Notes under the pieces: model-generated
The model's database searches: none
What the model was told of the DNA's origin: nothing
Seen by the model: the letters and a program-made list of their open reading frames with translations, nothing else
Position numbers and translations under genes: made by a program
From: Volvariella volvacea V23
Lineage: Eukaryota; Basidiomycota; Agaricomycetes; Agaricales; Pluteaceae
DNA length: 64,000 nt
Assembly: GCA_000349905.1 (NCBI GenBank)
Contig: KB722748.1
Location: 62,001-126,000 of the forward strand
Reading direction: 5' to 3'
In this document: positions 13,189 through 24,380 of the stretch, one piece after another
How the letters are laid out: each line of letters opens with the position of its first letter
How positions within the stretch are numbered: the first letter of the stretch is position 1

Positions 13189-15136
13189 CTACGGTCTGCA
13201 GATCAACTGATCCACTAGCTCACCCAGTTTAGCCATATGTTTCTTTTCCACACCGTATAGACATTTCGTCAAATCCAGTAACTCCAACCTTCGTCCTGCA
13301 TCTCCTCTCTTTTGCAATAGATCGATCAGAGACTCCGCGAGGTTCAAGCGCGCATCAGTGGACGGGTGTAAATAAGGGGCCTCGTTGTAAATTAAGATTC
13401 TCCTCAGCGCCGGACAAGGTACGATGACGCTCGGATGAGCCGTATTGGCCGGTTGGTGGTATATACCTGAGGTGCCTATACCGAATACTTTGCCTATCGA
13501 TGCTAAAGTAGGGATGGCCTTCTGTCTCGGTTTGGATGAATTTCGGGGGAGTGGCAGTGAATTGTTGTCGAAGATAGCCGAGAGTACTGAGGGCGATACT
13601 GAGGGCGATGCAAGTGTTACTGACCCTTGAGTAAAACCTGATTGAAGTACTCCAGCTTCTGGTGTGGCGGCATGTCTGGTTTCAGCGTTGGTACTAGTTG
13701 GTCCAGAAGCATGAGGTACTTTAATGGGGAAGAGTCCATCAAAGCCATTCGCTAACGATGTCCCTATGCTGAGTTCTTCTAAATGATCCATTGAATGAAA
13801 ATAGTCCTTATCTAGATCGAAAAATCTGTCGCCCATCCGTGAATCCTCGACCGTCCAGTTCAACTGGGTGATGTACCGCCTATTGAGATTGCGGATGAGT
13901 GGAAGGATTAGCAACTTGCCGATATTCGCGCTAAGGTCTGGTGAGGGGTCTTTAATCAGCAACTGGAACGTGGGCCCAAGGCAACTGCACCCTTGGTGGT
14001 CATTTGAGAGATCCGCAGAGCACTTCAAAGCTGAGATCCCGCAGTACTCAGCTCGCAAGTACTGGAATGGAGTTTGGGCCAAGGAGGTGGTTCCGCCCGT
14101 TAAAAGAGTATGAATAGCTTGTCGAAGGCGAGGAAGCTGCTCGTTGACTGCTCGTTTGCATGAGATTAGCAGGCAGGTGAGCGAAGAAGCTGTTAGGGAC
14201 TCTAAGAATGGCAACACCCAGTTGGTATGACCTCGAAAGCTAACATGTTGAAGGTATGGGAGGTGGAATGGGTGCGACGCATCATTGGAGCCTGGAGTTA
14301 CCAGAGGAGTAAAACGCCGGCGGTCATGCTCCTCAATGGTCAACGACTGCAAGAGTGAGAGGGAGGAAATAGCATCAGGTACAAGTCTGCCGCCGGGAGC
14401 AAGGTTGACTAAAGTGAGCTCCCGGAGCTTTGTGGACGCACAAATGAGGTCCCATTGGAGTGGATATTGGTCCAACCGTAAGATCTCGAGATTTGGCAGT
14501 TCGTTATTGAATAACTTCATGTTATGGGTCCATTCTGTAGCCATGTTGTCCTCATACCTGGGGTTGTCATATTTAAGGGACAATGAACGGAGCAAGGAGG
14601 AAGTGTCATTCTCGTAAGGCAGTAAGGATGAAATGACATAGGGAGGTGGTCCTTCCAGCAAAAGGGAACAAAGTCTCGAGCTCCATGGAAAAAAGAAGTC
14701 CTCGAGAGGGCGATGGTTAATTTTGCACTTTAGGTGAATAGGTGCTCCCCGACATCGTTCTTTCCGCGAGGAAAGCCATGATGGGTGTACGTCCTTGCGC
14801 AGTAGTTGCCCCGAACAAATGGACTGAAGGAAAGACTCGCCCCACTCAAACCTGTTCCAGAGGAACGGGCAATCAAGCGCTATAGCCCTCCAGTATCTGC
14901 ACACATGCGAAACTTGTGCAACATAGCAACTCTCTTCCCAGTTGACTGAAGAAGCGAGCAACAAGAAGATGCTCTCAAGGACGTCAGGTGGGAGGGTGTT
15001 TACGGCAGGGTTGGCTGGCAACTTCCTGGGCCAACCAGAGAGAGTGGGGTTCTAGCGGTCAGCTAGTCGCAATCAAGGGTTGCATTTCCTCTTACCTTTT
15101 ACCAACATTGCTCCAAAAGGCCTTCAAGTTGCGCAT
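13189..15136 (-). CDS. F-box protein with leucine-rich-repeat-like region
   Basis: Two exons: 15096-15136 and 13189-15025, closing to 625 residues. The 41-nt first exon supplies the ATG (MRNLKAFWSNVGK); the joined frame then reads RKLPANPAVNTLPPDVLESI. The F-box (about residues 22-70) has the usual LPPDVLESIF, VSHVCRYWRAIAL and FLWNRF pattern of Agaricomycete F-box proteins. The remainder contains spaced leucine-rich segments (LEILRLDQYPLQW, LRELTLVNL, LEELSIG) as in F-box/LRR substrate adaptors of SCF ubiquitin ligases. Such genes form large expanded families in mushrooms, and the substrate cannot be inferred. The gene is divergent from the neighbouring rvt-type gene, with only 219 bases between their start codons. 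Confidence 0.8.
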
Positions 15137-15355
15137 GACGTCCGAGTCCGGGTCTGACGAACTGTGACGCTCTGCGTGTCACGCGCGTGCAGTAACACAG
15201 CCATCCCCCCTGAGGTTGACCAATTTCGTAGCTATGACAAGAATGCGGTACCAGTTCAGGTATACATGCTGCTTGAGCAGTATTGGAGTACAGCTGGCTA
15301 TTTAGATGCCTGCGATGAGAGGTTAGCCTTAGCACTCGCTCCCCACTTTAGCGAC

Positions 15356-18190
15356 ATGCTTCACTTCATCACCTCTGTCAAGCTCCAGGAGCTAGAGGAC
15401 CAGCGTCTGGACCATCAAAAGCATACTGCATCAGTATTAGCTGAGCTGCATGCACCCACCTCGTCCCCGCCTGCTCCTGAAGGTGCTCCACCACTTGACG
15501 CTATACGCAAAGTGGAACTCCTGATAGAGAACATTGACATGATAGAGAACATTGACAAATGGAAGGGGTCGGGGTCGATCGAAAGTGACCATGTCGTTGA
15601 CGGGAGGTATAGCCTCAAGAACCTCAGAGAATGAATTAAGCAAGCTGCGCTTGATCCCAGTTTCGATGGTAGGCATTTCATCTGGATCGATGACCGATAC
15701 CTAATACATCTCTGTCTTTGGATCCTTATAGTGACCTCTGAATCGGGGGAAAACGCGGTCAGTGCGTGGGTCGACACATTAAAAAATCACATCAAGCAAG
15801 TCGGAAGGAGATTCGATTGCGCCAAGCTCTTCGGAGAACTCTTCAAGGAATGGCTGGCTAGCGGTGACTCGTCCACTGCTTTGCCTGCGTCTTTATATAG
15901 AAGCGTGGACGACGGCTCAACTACCCAAGCAAGGCCAAGTCCTTCCGATGCCCCGACGGATGGCTTTGTTGATGTAGGAAGGGTTGAAAGGGTTGAACAG
16001 AAAGAAAAGTTCAATTCCATCGTCTTCGAAGAGTTCTCAACCGATTTGGACGCGTTGAAAGCCTATTTGGAAGATCTGCTCTCCTCGCCAGATGCACGCG
16101 CTGCCCTTGACAGGCTCCGTGAAAGCGTAGCCACCTTTGGGGATCGATTATTCGGAAGGTGCCTCATTCCTGGAGAAGTTAAAGGCCCCATCAATGCGCT
16201 ACTAAGCTCTGGGTTGATGGATGAAGCAAAGAGAGCAACAATGAAAGAGATCTTGAATAATGAGACAGTCCAGAAGGAGGTGACAAGCGTCCTCAATATG
16301 AGACTGTCAAAACTGGACAATTGGACTTGGCCGGAAGGTGGCATTGAGATCGAGCTGAGGAGGCATCTGAATGGCAAGTACAGGTGATTTTCCCTTTATT
16401 ATTGCCGCATTATATGTCGGACTGAAGGAACGTATTACAGGGCATACACTGACCCGGATATTATCGATGCCATTCTTTTGCAATATATCGGAGTCGAATG
16501 GCAAATTATCTTCAGACGCGCACTTCTCAATCTCTTCCAGTATTCTCGAGCTTGGCTCTCAGCCCATCCTCGTTTAACTAGTTCGGAGGCTCGCAAACTA
16601 GAGAAACTTCTTTTTAATGCGGGAGAAAATAGCATAGAAGGAATCCGTCAAAAAATGCGCGAGCAATACTTCTTCCTCAGTCAACTCTCCACATCCGCAA
16701 CTCGACCACGTACGTATGAGGAGCCCTTGGATGTTCCTGCAGAAGAGGAGAAAATGGAGGTGGAGGAGGAAGCAGAGAAGGAAGATGCCAAGAGCGCTCT
16801 GAGTTCCACGGCGATTAAGCAGAAATTGCTGCACATCTTAGCCACAGAGAATAACCTCAACAAGGCGCTGTACCAGAGCCATGCCATAGTTCGCTCGGAT
16901 TTCGAATGGTTCGGTCCCTCCCTTCCTCATTCCTCTATTCTCACCATTCTTGAATTCCTCGGCATGTCAAAGAAATGGTTATCGTTCTACAAGCGATTCC
17001 TTGAAGCACCATTACGGTTCAAAGGAGATCCAGTGGGACATGTGAGGACCAGGAAACGTGGTACCCCGATCGCCTATGCCTTGAGTGTGGTTTGTGGAGA
17101 AGCTGTGATGTTCATCATGGATTTCGCCGTCAATCGACGAGCTGAAGGGTTGTTCCTTTATAGGATGCATGACGATTTGTGGTTGTGGGATAAGGACCCA
17201 AGAAAGTGTGGTCTAGCATGGGAGGAAATGAAACGATATGCAGAGCTGGTCGGGATTAAGTTCAACATGAACAAAACCGGTTCAGCAGTGGTCGTGAGTC
17301 CAGAGAGTGGGGTGAATATCGAAGAAGTGAAGGAGCTATTGCCCCAAGGAGATGTTCGATGGGGGTTCTTGATTTTTGACGCGGAGAAGGGAAGGTTCAA
17401 GATCGATCAGGAGGACGTCGACCGGCATATCAAAGAGTTACGAAGACAGCTCGATGCTACAAAATCCGTATTCGGTTGGGTGAACCTGTACAATAAGTAT
17501 ATGGCATTCTTTCTTCGGAACTTCGGTGGACACCCAGCCAAATCGTATGGATACGAACACATCGAAGACTGCTTACAGACGCTGGCAAGGATTCAGCGAG
17601 AACTATTTGTTGGTATTCCGGGAGGAGCAGTTGGCTATTTGAGGGGGGTTCTTGAGCAGAAGTTTGGTGTTTTCGATCTACCAGAGGGTTACTTCCATTT
17701 ACCTATTATATATGGGGGTCTGGAAGTCAAAAATCCATTGGTCGAGATGCTGGCTTTGCCGACTGATGCTCAGGGTATGGGAGCGGCGTCTTACTTCTAC
17801 CAGAAATACAAGAGAGACGAATTCGAGTACCAAGAAGCTAAAGAGCGTTTCGAGGGCTCCGACGATCAACCAGAAGATCTCGAGTTTTTGCCATATGAAG
17901 AGTATACCCAATTGCGAGAAACTCACTTGGATACTTGGGGCGGGCGGTACCAGCGGACGTTGGAAGAGCTAAAGCATAAGCGTATAGAGACATCTCCAGG
18001 TGTAGCGCACGACATGGACGCGAATCATATGCCCTGGGCTGAACGACCGTTGTATTTGGGTTGGGCACTCGCACTTTACGGTGACGAATTGCTGAAGCAT
18101 TTCGGCTCTGTTAAGGTGGTGGACGAGGGGTTGATTCCGGTGGGGATGGTTGAAGTATATCGGAACTCAAGGATCAAATTGGATGAGTAA
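15356..18190 (+). pseudogene. rvt-type reverse-transcriptase-related gene, copy 1, with in-frame stop
   Basis: Three exons by comparison with copy 2: 15356-15668, 15732-16383, 16441-18190, giving 905 codons. Codon 93 (15632-15634) is TGA where copy 2 has TGG. The N-terminus (LHFITSVKLQELEDQR) is predicted coiled coil. The polymerase-like core has a motif A candidate SDFEWFGPSLPHSS (Asp about 475), a motif B-like RKRGTPIAYALS, motif C YRMHDDLWLWD (Asp-Asp about 566-567), a motif D-like GIKFNMNKTGSAVV and a motif E-like RWGFLIFD. No LTR, endonuclease or RNase H domain is visible, and introns are present, so it is not an ordinary retroelement. The best family match from memory is the cellular rvt genes of fungi and other eukaryotes. 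An 18-nt tandem duplication (near 15522-15557) adds six residues relative to copy 2. The downstream frame is otherwise open, so the stop may be recent, strain-specific or a sequencing error. Confidence 0.7.
15522..15557 (+). repeat. 18-nt tandem duplication inside rvt copy 1
   Basis: The unit gatagagaacattgac plus two bases occurs twice in a row and encodes IENIDM then IENIDK. Copy 2 has a single VENIEK at the same place, so the duplication arose in copy 1. Confidence 0.75.
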
Positions 18191-18363
18191 TGGAATACAG
18201 TACCTCCATTCAACGTGTACTATAAGATATAGTTGCTTCAAGCCGGTCCCACGAATCTAGTCACTACAACAACCTGTTAACAATGATTCCAATGGAGCAT
18301 ACTGTCAAATTACCACTAAACAGAAAGTCTACAGCTTCAACACCCTTCGTCTGGCACCTGGCT

Positions 18364-20696
18364 CTATTTCTTCTTTCCGACCTGATCCTGGACTTCAATC
18401 CATTTTTTCGGGATGCCTTTCCCAATTAAATAATCAACCACGGTTTTTGATTGCTTTCCTTGAACAAAGACCTCAGATCCCGAGTTAGCAGGCTTGCCTG
18501 GTATCGGCGACACTGACAACGTGACGCAGGGATAAGCACGCGCAATTTGGTTACTAGCAAGATATCAACTTACCGCTGGTGGCACCTGCACAGATTTTTC
18601 TTAGGTCTTCTGCCATTTCTTCCGCATTAATGACTAGGAAGGGTTCAAAACCGGTGATGAGAGTTGATGCTTTTCTTCCTTGTCTCATCTTCATCACTAC
18701 TTGGATTGATTGTACTTCGCCTTTTCTGTTGTCGTGAACGAGTCGTTAATATATGAGTACAAAAATTCAGGCTGAGAGAAAAAAATGGGTGGGATACCAC
18801 AAAAATAGCCACGCACTTTCTAACGGTATCGTGTCCTTCAGCAGATATTTCATGCCATCGCTGCATCCTCTTCATTATTTTGCTCAACAACTCTTCTCGT
18901 CTCATGAACTCCGAGTCGATGTCATCATCCTGATTACCTGCTGGTTCCGCCTCTTTGGCTTTCTTACTCTGTCCATCATTACCCTTCGTGGTTATACAAG
19001 TGTACAGTGTTTCATCGACGTTAACGTATGCGCGGTCGTGTTGGTTAGCGATGCCTTTGGCTTCTATATACTTGATCAACAATGACCTGATTTCTTGGAT
19101 CGTATATAGTTCGGTTGTACTGTGTTCGTCAATCAGTCAAGAGACCCTCTCCACCACGAGCCGCTCACCTCGCGCCGAACGCTTTAAATAGCTCAACCGA
19201 ACTTAAATGGGGCTTCCACAACTCCACTATACCAACCTCTAATTTCTTCCTCTCGCTATCAGCATGCTCTTTCTCCTCCCTCGCAGCTTTCTTGGCGGCC
19301 TTATCCTGAATATCCTTAACCGTGACGAATGGTTTGTGCACTTGAACCTGAGGATGACTTGTATTCACAGATAAGACGACAAAGTCTCCGCCGTGAGATT
19401 TAAGGGTGAGTAAGGAAGCTTTTTCAGCTTGCTTGAGGAACGCAGATAGCGACTTATGCGATGATGTTTTAATCGAAATTTCTTGATCACTACTCGCAGG
19501 CTGTACAGCATCTAAGGGCAATGGCACAATAGCAGGTGGATAAGATGGTCTCGCTGGGAGGATATAGCCGCTATAAAGCTGCGTCGAGGACATCGGGAAT
19601 GTGGCCTCTTTGAGCGTAGTCTGTATTGCTTGCAAAAGCGAGGCGTGAAGAAGCTCTGATATATTTTGTGGCGTGTACTTTGGTGATGCTGCGGGCTGGG
19701 ACACGGGTATTGACTCGAATTCATCATCAGCTCCTGCAGGACCAGGAGGGGGCGTTTTTGGAGGTGGTATTGCATCATCGACTAATTTATCCGCCGGTCC
19801 AGCGTCATCGCCATCCTTCTCTTCCTTAGGTGCCTGGCTACCCTCAGCTTTTTCACCTTCAGCTTCGTCAGAATCATCACCAGCTACCTCGCCTGTAGCC
19901 TGAAGAGCCTTTGATTCTGGAACTTCGGATTTCGAACCCATGGTCCACAAGTGATCCTTCCAAGTATGCAACATATTTACGGCTTTGCCTTTAGCCCTCG
20001 TCCCACTGGATAAGACTTCGCCAGATACCGCCATCCTTCCAACCGCCAGGGGAGGTGAAAGCGTTGGTTGACCTTCGGTGCGACTGAATTGAGATACGGC
20101 GACGAGTTGTCCTTGTTGTAAGGTCTTTGAATAGTGAATGACTAGATTCATTCCCGGAACACGCATTTTCACGAATTTAGTTACATCATCGCTGTACTGG
20201 ACGAGGGAGCGTAATTGTGGACGTACCTCCAGGGATCATCAAATCAGCACCCCCAGTCAAGATTGGAATCACAGCTGCAGGGGTAGAAACGAACGGCAGA
20301 AGCGTACTCTCCTTCCACAGCGTATAAACCGTAGGCACCAACTCTTCCGTCGCCGATTTTCCGATTGAGAACCAGAGTGGATCGCCATTACTTCCGGGAG
20401 CCAAATACGCCGTCTAGACACAACCAGCAAGTCAGTACTATTGACCTTGAGCGCCTTCCAGTAAAGACAGGGGGTAAGGCTGGGAGGCTTGAGGGGAAAG
20501 GAAGAAAGCAGAAGCCCACTCCAGGTTCATTCAGATGGGTAGTAAACTTGACGGAGAGTATACCATCTGGTACTAGCAGGTCTCCGACTTCGGGCGAGAT
20601 GTTGAATGTGGAGATGACTCGCTGCTTGAGCTTTTTGCGGTCTGAGCTGCGTAGAGGTGCAGAGGTTTTGAGGCCGCCAAGGGGTTTCTTGAACAT
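18364..20696 (-). CDS. TMA64: Translation factor eIF2D (ligatin-like, Tma64)
   Basis: Multi-exon minus-strand gene. eIF2D promotes tRNA delivery or release on 40S subunits independently of eIF2 GTP and helps ribosome recycling. Seen: an N-terminus MFKKPLGGLKTSAPLRSSDR with the SDRKKL pattern of eIF2D, then a PUA-type segment (PTVYTLW, LLPFVSTPAAV, LTGGADLMIPG, MRVPGMNLVIHYS), a long acidic/Ala/Pro-rich linker (about 19650-19920), a winged-helix/SWIB-like region (VELWKPHLSSVELFKAFGA), and a C-terminal SUI1 domain (KGEVQSIQVVMK, STLITGFEPF, LRKICAGATS). The end GIPKKWIEVQDQVGKKK matches eIF2D C-termini. At least seven exons are needed; exact boundaries were not all fixed. The gene sits between two inverted rvt-type paralogues. 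Confidence 0.9.
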
Positions 20697-20889
20697 GATG
20701 GTCGCGGCGAAAGGGATAAGATTGTTCTCGCTTGTTGTCCATTACAGGAAATCGCCCGGGCGTCTATCAATGTTGTATTCCCAGCTTTTTGAGGTGGGGT
20801 TCTGTATTACATTGCTACAGTCTACGCTACAATTATGCTGCCTGAGCGGGGATTATACTTATGCTATCATATACGCTACACCTCCACGT

Positions 20890-23790
20890 TTACTCGTCCA
20901 ACTTCATCCTCGAATTCCTGAACACCTCCACCATGCCCACCGGGATCAAGTTCTCATCCACAACTTTGACCGACCCGAAATGCTTTAGCAACCCTTCACC
21001 ATAAAGCGAAAATGTCCAGTGCTCATAAACCCCTAAGCCAGACCAATTGATGTTCAACTCATCTTTGTTATGGGTCACGTTTGGTGAAGTATCCTCATGA
21101 ATGGGCTCAAGCCTATCCAACGTGCTCTGGTAGTCATTGGCCCAGACATCCAAATATGTTTCCCTCAGAGCAGTATACTCTTCGAAAGACAAGAACTTGA
21201 GGTCTTTGGGCTTATTTTTCTTGAACTCAAAGTTGTCGCTGGCAAGCCGGTATTGATCCTTGTCCCCCTTGTCTCGCTGTTGAACGTACGACGAATCGCC
21301 CATTCCCCAGTTGTCCCTCGGCAGAGTGAGCATCTCCACTAATGGATTCTTAACCTCCAATCCACCAAACGTGATCGGGAGATGGAAGTACCCCTCGGGA
21401 AGATCGACGACGCCAAACTTCCTCTCCAGCACACCTCTCAAATGCCCAACCACGCCGCCTTCGACGTCCTTGAACAGCTCCTTCTGGATCCTCGACAACG
21501 TCTGGAGGGTATCCTGGATGTGCTCGTTCCCATACGACTTGGCTGGTCGCCCGCCAAAGNNNNNNNNNNNNNNNNNNNNNNNNNNNNNNNNNNNNNNNNN
21601 NNNNNNNNNNNNNNNNNNNNNNNNNNNNNNNNNNNNNNNNNNNNNNNNNNNNNNNNNNNGTACTTGTTGTACAAGTTGACCCAGCCAAAGACGGACTTGG
21701 TCGCGTCGAGCTGTCTCCTCATCTCCTTGATGTGGTGGTCGACGTCCTTTTGGTCAATCTTGAACCTTCCCTCTTCCGCGTCAAAGACCAAGAAACCCCA
21801 TGCAACCTTGCCCTGAGGCAACAGTGCCTTTACCTCCTCCACGTCCACCCCATCTTCAGAATTAACAACCACCGCCGAACCCGTCTTGGTGGTGTTGAAC
21901 TTGATCCCCACCAGATCCGCAAATCGCTGCATCTCCTTCCACGCCAGACCGCACTTCTTTGCATCCTTATCCCACAACCACAAGTCGTCGTGCATCCTGT
22001 ACAGGAACAACCCTCCAGCCCTCTGGTTGACGGCAAAGTCCATGGCAAACATCACGACCTCTCCACAAACCACGCTCAGGGCATAGCTAATGGGAGTACC
22101 GCGTTTCCTGATCCTGACTTGTCCGACGGGGTCCTCCTTGAACCTCAATGGAGCCTGGAGGAACCGCTTATAGAAGGCCACCCACTCATCAGACATGCCA
22201 AAGAATTTCAAGACGGTGAGGATGGACGAGTGCGGCAGAGAAGGGCCGAACCACTCGAAGTCTGACCGGAGAATCGCATGACTCTGATACAGCGTCTTGT
22301 TAAGGTTATTCTCCGTGGCGAGGATATGAAGCAACTTCTGCTTGATAGCAGCCGGAGTCAACACGCCATTCGCATCCGTATCATCGCCCGTTGCTCCATT
22401 CGAAGTAACAGGCACGTCCAAGAGATCATCATACGTCGAAGGTCGCGAGGCGGAGCTGGAAAGCTGACTGACAAAGAAGTGTCGTCGGCGCATGTCTTCG
22501 CGGACTTTCTCGATGCTGTTGGTGGATGAGGATGTGCCGAAAAGTTTTTCGAGTTTATCGAGTTCGGCGCCAGTCAAGCGGGGACGAGATGGGATCCAAG
22601 CCCTGCCCCCGAATATTTCGAGGAAGACGCGCTTGAAATGAACCTGCCATTGGATGCCTATATGTTGGAGGAGGAGGGCGTCAATGATATCCGGATCGGT
22701 GAAGGCCCTACGTTAAAAGATGTTTGTCAGAACCAGAAATCGAATCAAAACAAGGTGACATTACCTGTATTTCCCGTTGAGGTGCCGCCTCAACTCAATG
22801 ACGACACCCTCTTCAGGCCAATTCCAGTTCTCCAAATTCGACAACCGCATGTTCAACACGCTGACCACTTCCTTCTGCACTGTCTCGTTGCCCTGTATCT
22901 CCTTCAACGTAGCCCTCTTAGCCTCATCCATCAACCCGGAACTCAACAGCCCTTTGATGGCGTTCTTGACATCACCAAGGTTGATATGAGACTTGAGCAT
23001 ACTTTTCCCGATTCTTTCGATGCCGCGGCGAACAGATGTAAGAGCATTCTGCGCATCGTATCCAGAGAAAAGCTCCTCCAAATAAGCGTTCAACGCATCC
23101 GTATCGGTAGACAACTCCTCGAATACGATGGAGCTAAACCTCTCCTTCTGCTCAACCCTCTCTATCCTTCCGACGTCAATGAAGTCGTCAGAAGCCGCAT
23201 CGGCAGCATCAGATGGACCTGGCCTTGCTCTGGTGGTCGCGCCTTCCTCCGCACTTCCATCTAAGGATGCGGATACGGTGGTGGACGAATCACCGCTGGC
23301 CAACCATTCCTTGAAGAGCTCCCCAAAGAGCTTGGCACATTCGAACCTCCTCCCAACTTGTTTGACGTGGTTCTCCAGCGCCTCAATCCAGGCATCAACC
23401 ATCTTGCCCTCCGAGGCGTATGACACTAAAAATAGACCAAAGAAGCGATGTTATTAAAATCGAGGGAGTGAAATTGGAATTAGAGCACGCACCATCAAAG
23501 CTGGGATCCAGCTTGGCCTGTTGAACCCATTTCTTGAAGCTCCCAAAGAGATACTTTCCATCAATGACATGATCGAAGTAGATTTGACCGGACCCCTTCC
23601 ATTTCTCGATATTCTCTACCAGCAGCTCGACTTTCTGGATCTCGTCGAGCACCGCATCGTCGGCAGCGGGGACAGACGCGCGAATTTTGGTCAACACCGG
23701 CGTGGTGTGCTTTTGGTAGTCTAGACGCTGCTTCTCGAGCTCCTGGAGCTTGATGGAGGTGATGAAGTGGAGGGTGTCGTTGAAAGACAT
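20890..23790 (-). CDS. rvt-type reverse-transcriptase-related gene, copy 2 (contains assembly gap)
   Basis: Paralogue of copy 1, in the opposite orientation. Exons: 23493-23790, 22765-23425, 20890-22707. The splice positions and phases equal those of copy 1. The N-terminus MSFNDTLHFITSIKLQELEK is coiled-coil-like. A central helical region (VGRRFECAKLFGELFKEW and others) precedes the core: SDFEWFGPSLPHSS (motif A), RKRGTPISYALS (B), YRMHDDLWLWD (C), GIKFNTTKTGSAVV (D) and AWGFLVFD (E). After the core, a conserved region with FGGRPAKSYG and GSVKVVDENLIPVG ends in KLDE. The putative catalytic aspartates are intact and exon 1 has no stop. The frame breaks only across the N run; copy 1 predicts about 20 missing bases, and with 20 bases the exons sum to exactly 899 codons. 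Fungal rvt proteins polymerise nucleotides in vitro, but their cellular role is unknown. Confidence 0.75.
21560..21659. other. Assembly gap (100 Ns)
   Basis: A run of exactly 100 N inside exon 3 of rvt copy 2. The round length suggests a placeholder. See the finding on its probable true size. Confidence 0.98.
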
Positions 23791-24380
23791 TGAAGTCTTC
23801 TGGGCAGAGAGCAGAGAGGTGGAGGTATGAAACGGGTGGGTTGGATTGAGAGGTCGAGTAGGCAAGAACGTCCGAAGACTTCTTGGTGGGGAGGACCAGA
23901 GACGGTGGGGTATAAATACGCGACTAGAGGGTGTCCTCATGACCATGCCAGAGTCAGATGATAACCGGTGGCTACCCAATGAACACACGGGGAAGAGGGA
24001 TCCCCTGGTCTGCAATTGAGTTGCGAATACCCAATTTATACGAGGTCCGTGCATTCCATTACGGGCGCTCAGCCCCTTGGAGTTTCTGGTACTTCTAAGT
24101 TCTGGGGTGCAACCTTGAGCTGATAAAGAAGCGAGGATCTGTTATGGGCGGCGTGATGGATTGCAATCAGCCTGACTCACAAGGACGCTGTAATTGTTGG
24201 CTTCGACGAGCTTACGGCCCCGGACGCTGTCCAACGTGACATCGAACGCGAAAACGCGAGCAAGATGACTCCAAACCCGATGAGATTGGAGTCTTGGTGG
24301 TCCAAAAACAAAAATTAGCCGGCCGCGTTCCCCGGCGAACTAATCACCAAGACTAAGTTACCGATTAACTGATCCACACT
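23791..24380. other. Promoter side of rvt copy 2 and 3' flank of PUS3
   Basis: About 590 bases without a gene. A TATA-like tataaatac lies near 23909, about 120 bases upstream of the copy 2 ATG, which suggests that copy 2 is transcribed. Confidence 0.45.

Noticed and set aside
15632..15634. Selenocysteine or programmed readthrough at the TGA
   Set aside because: Fungi generally lack selenocysteine machinery, the paralogue has Trp here, and no readthrough context is evident.
15356..23790. rvt pair as terminal repeats or arms of one retrotransposon
   Set aside because: They are full genes with introns, about three-quarters similar by eye, facing opposite ways, with a housekeeping gene between them and no LTR or target-site duplication seen.
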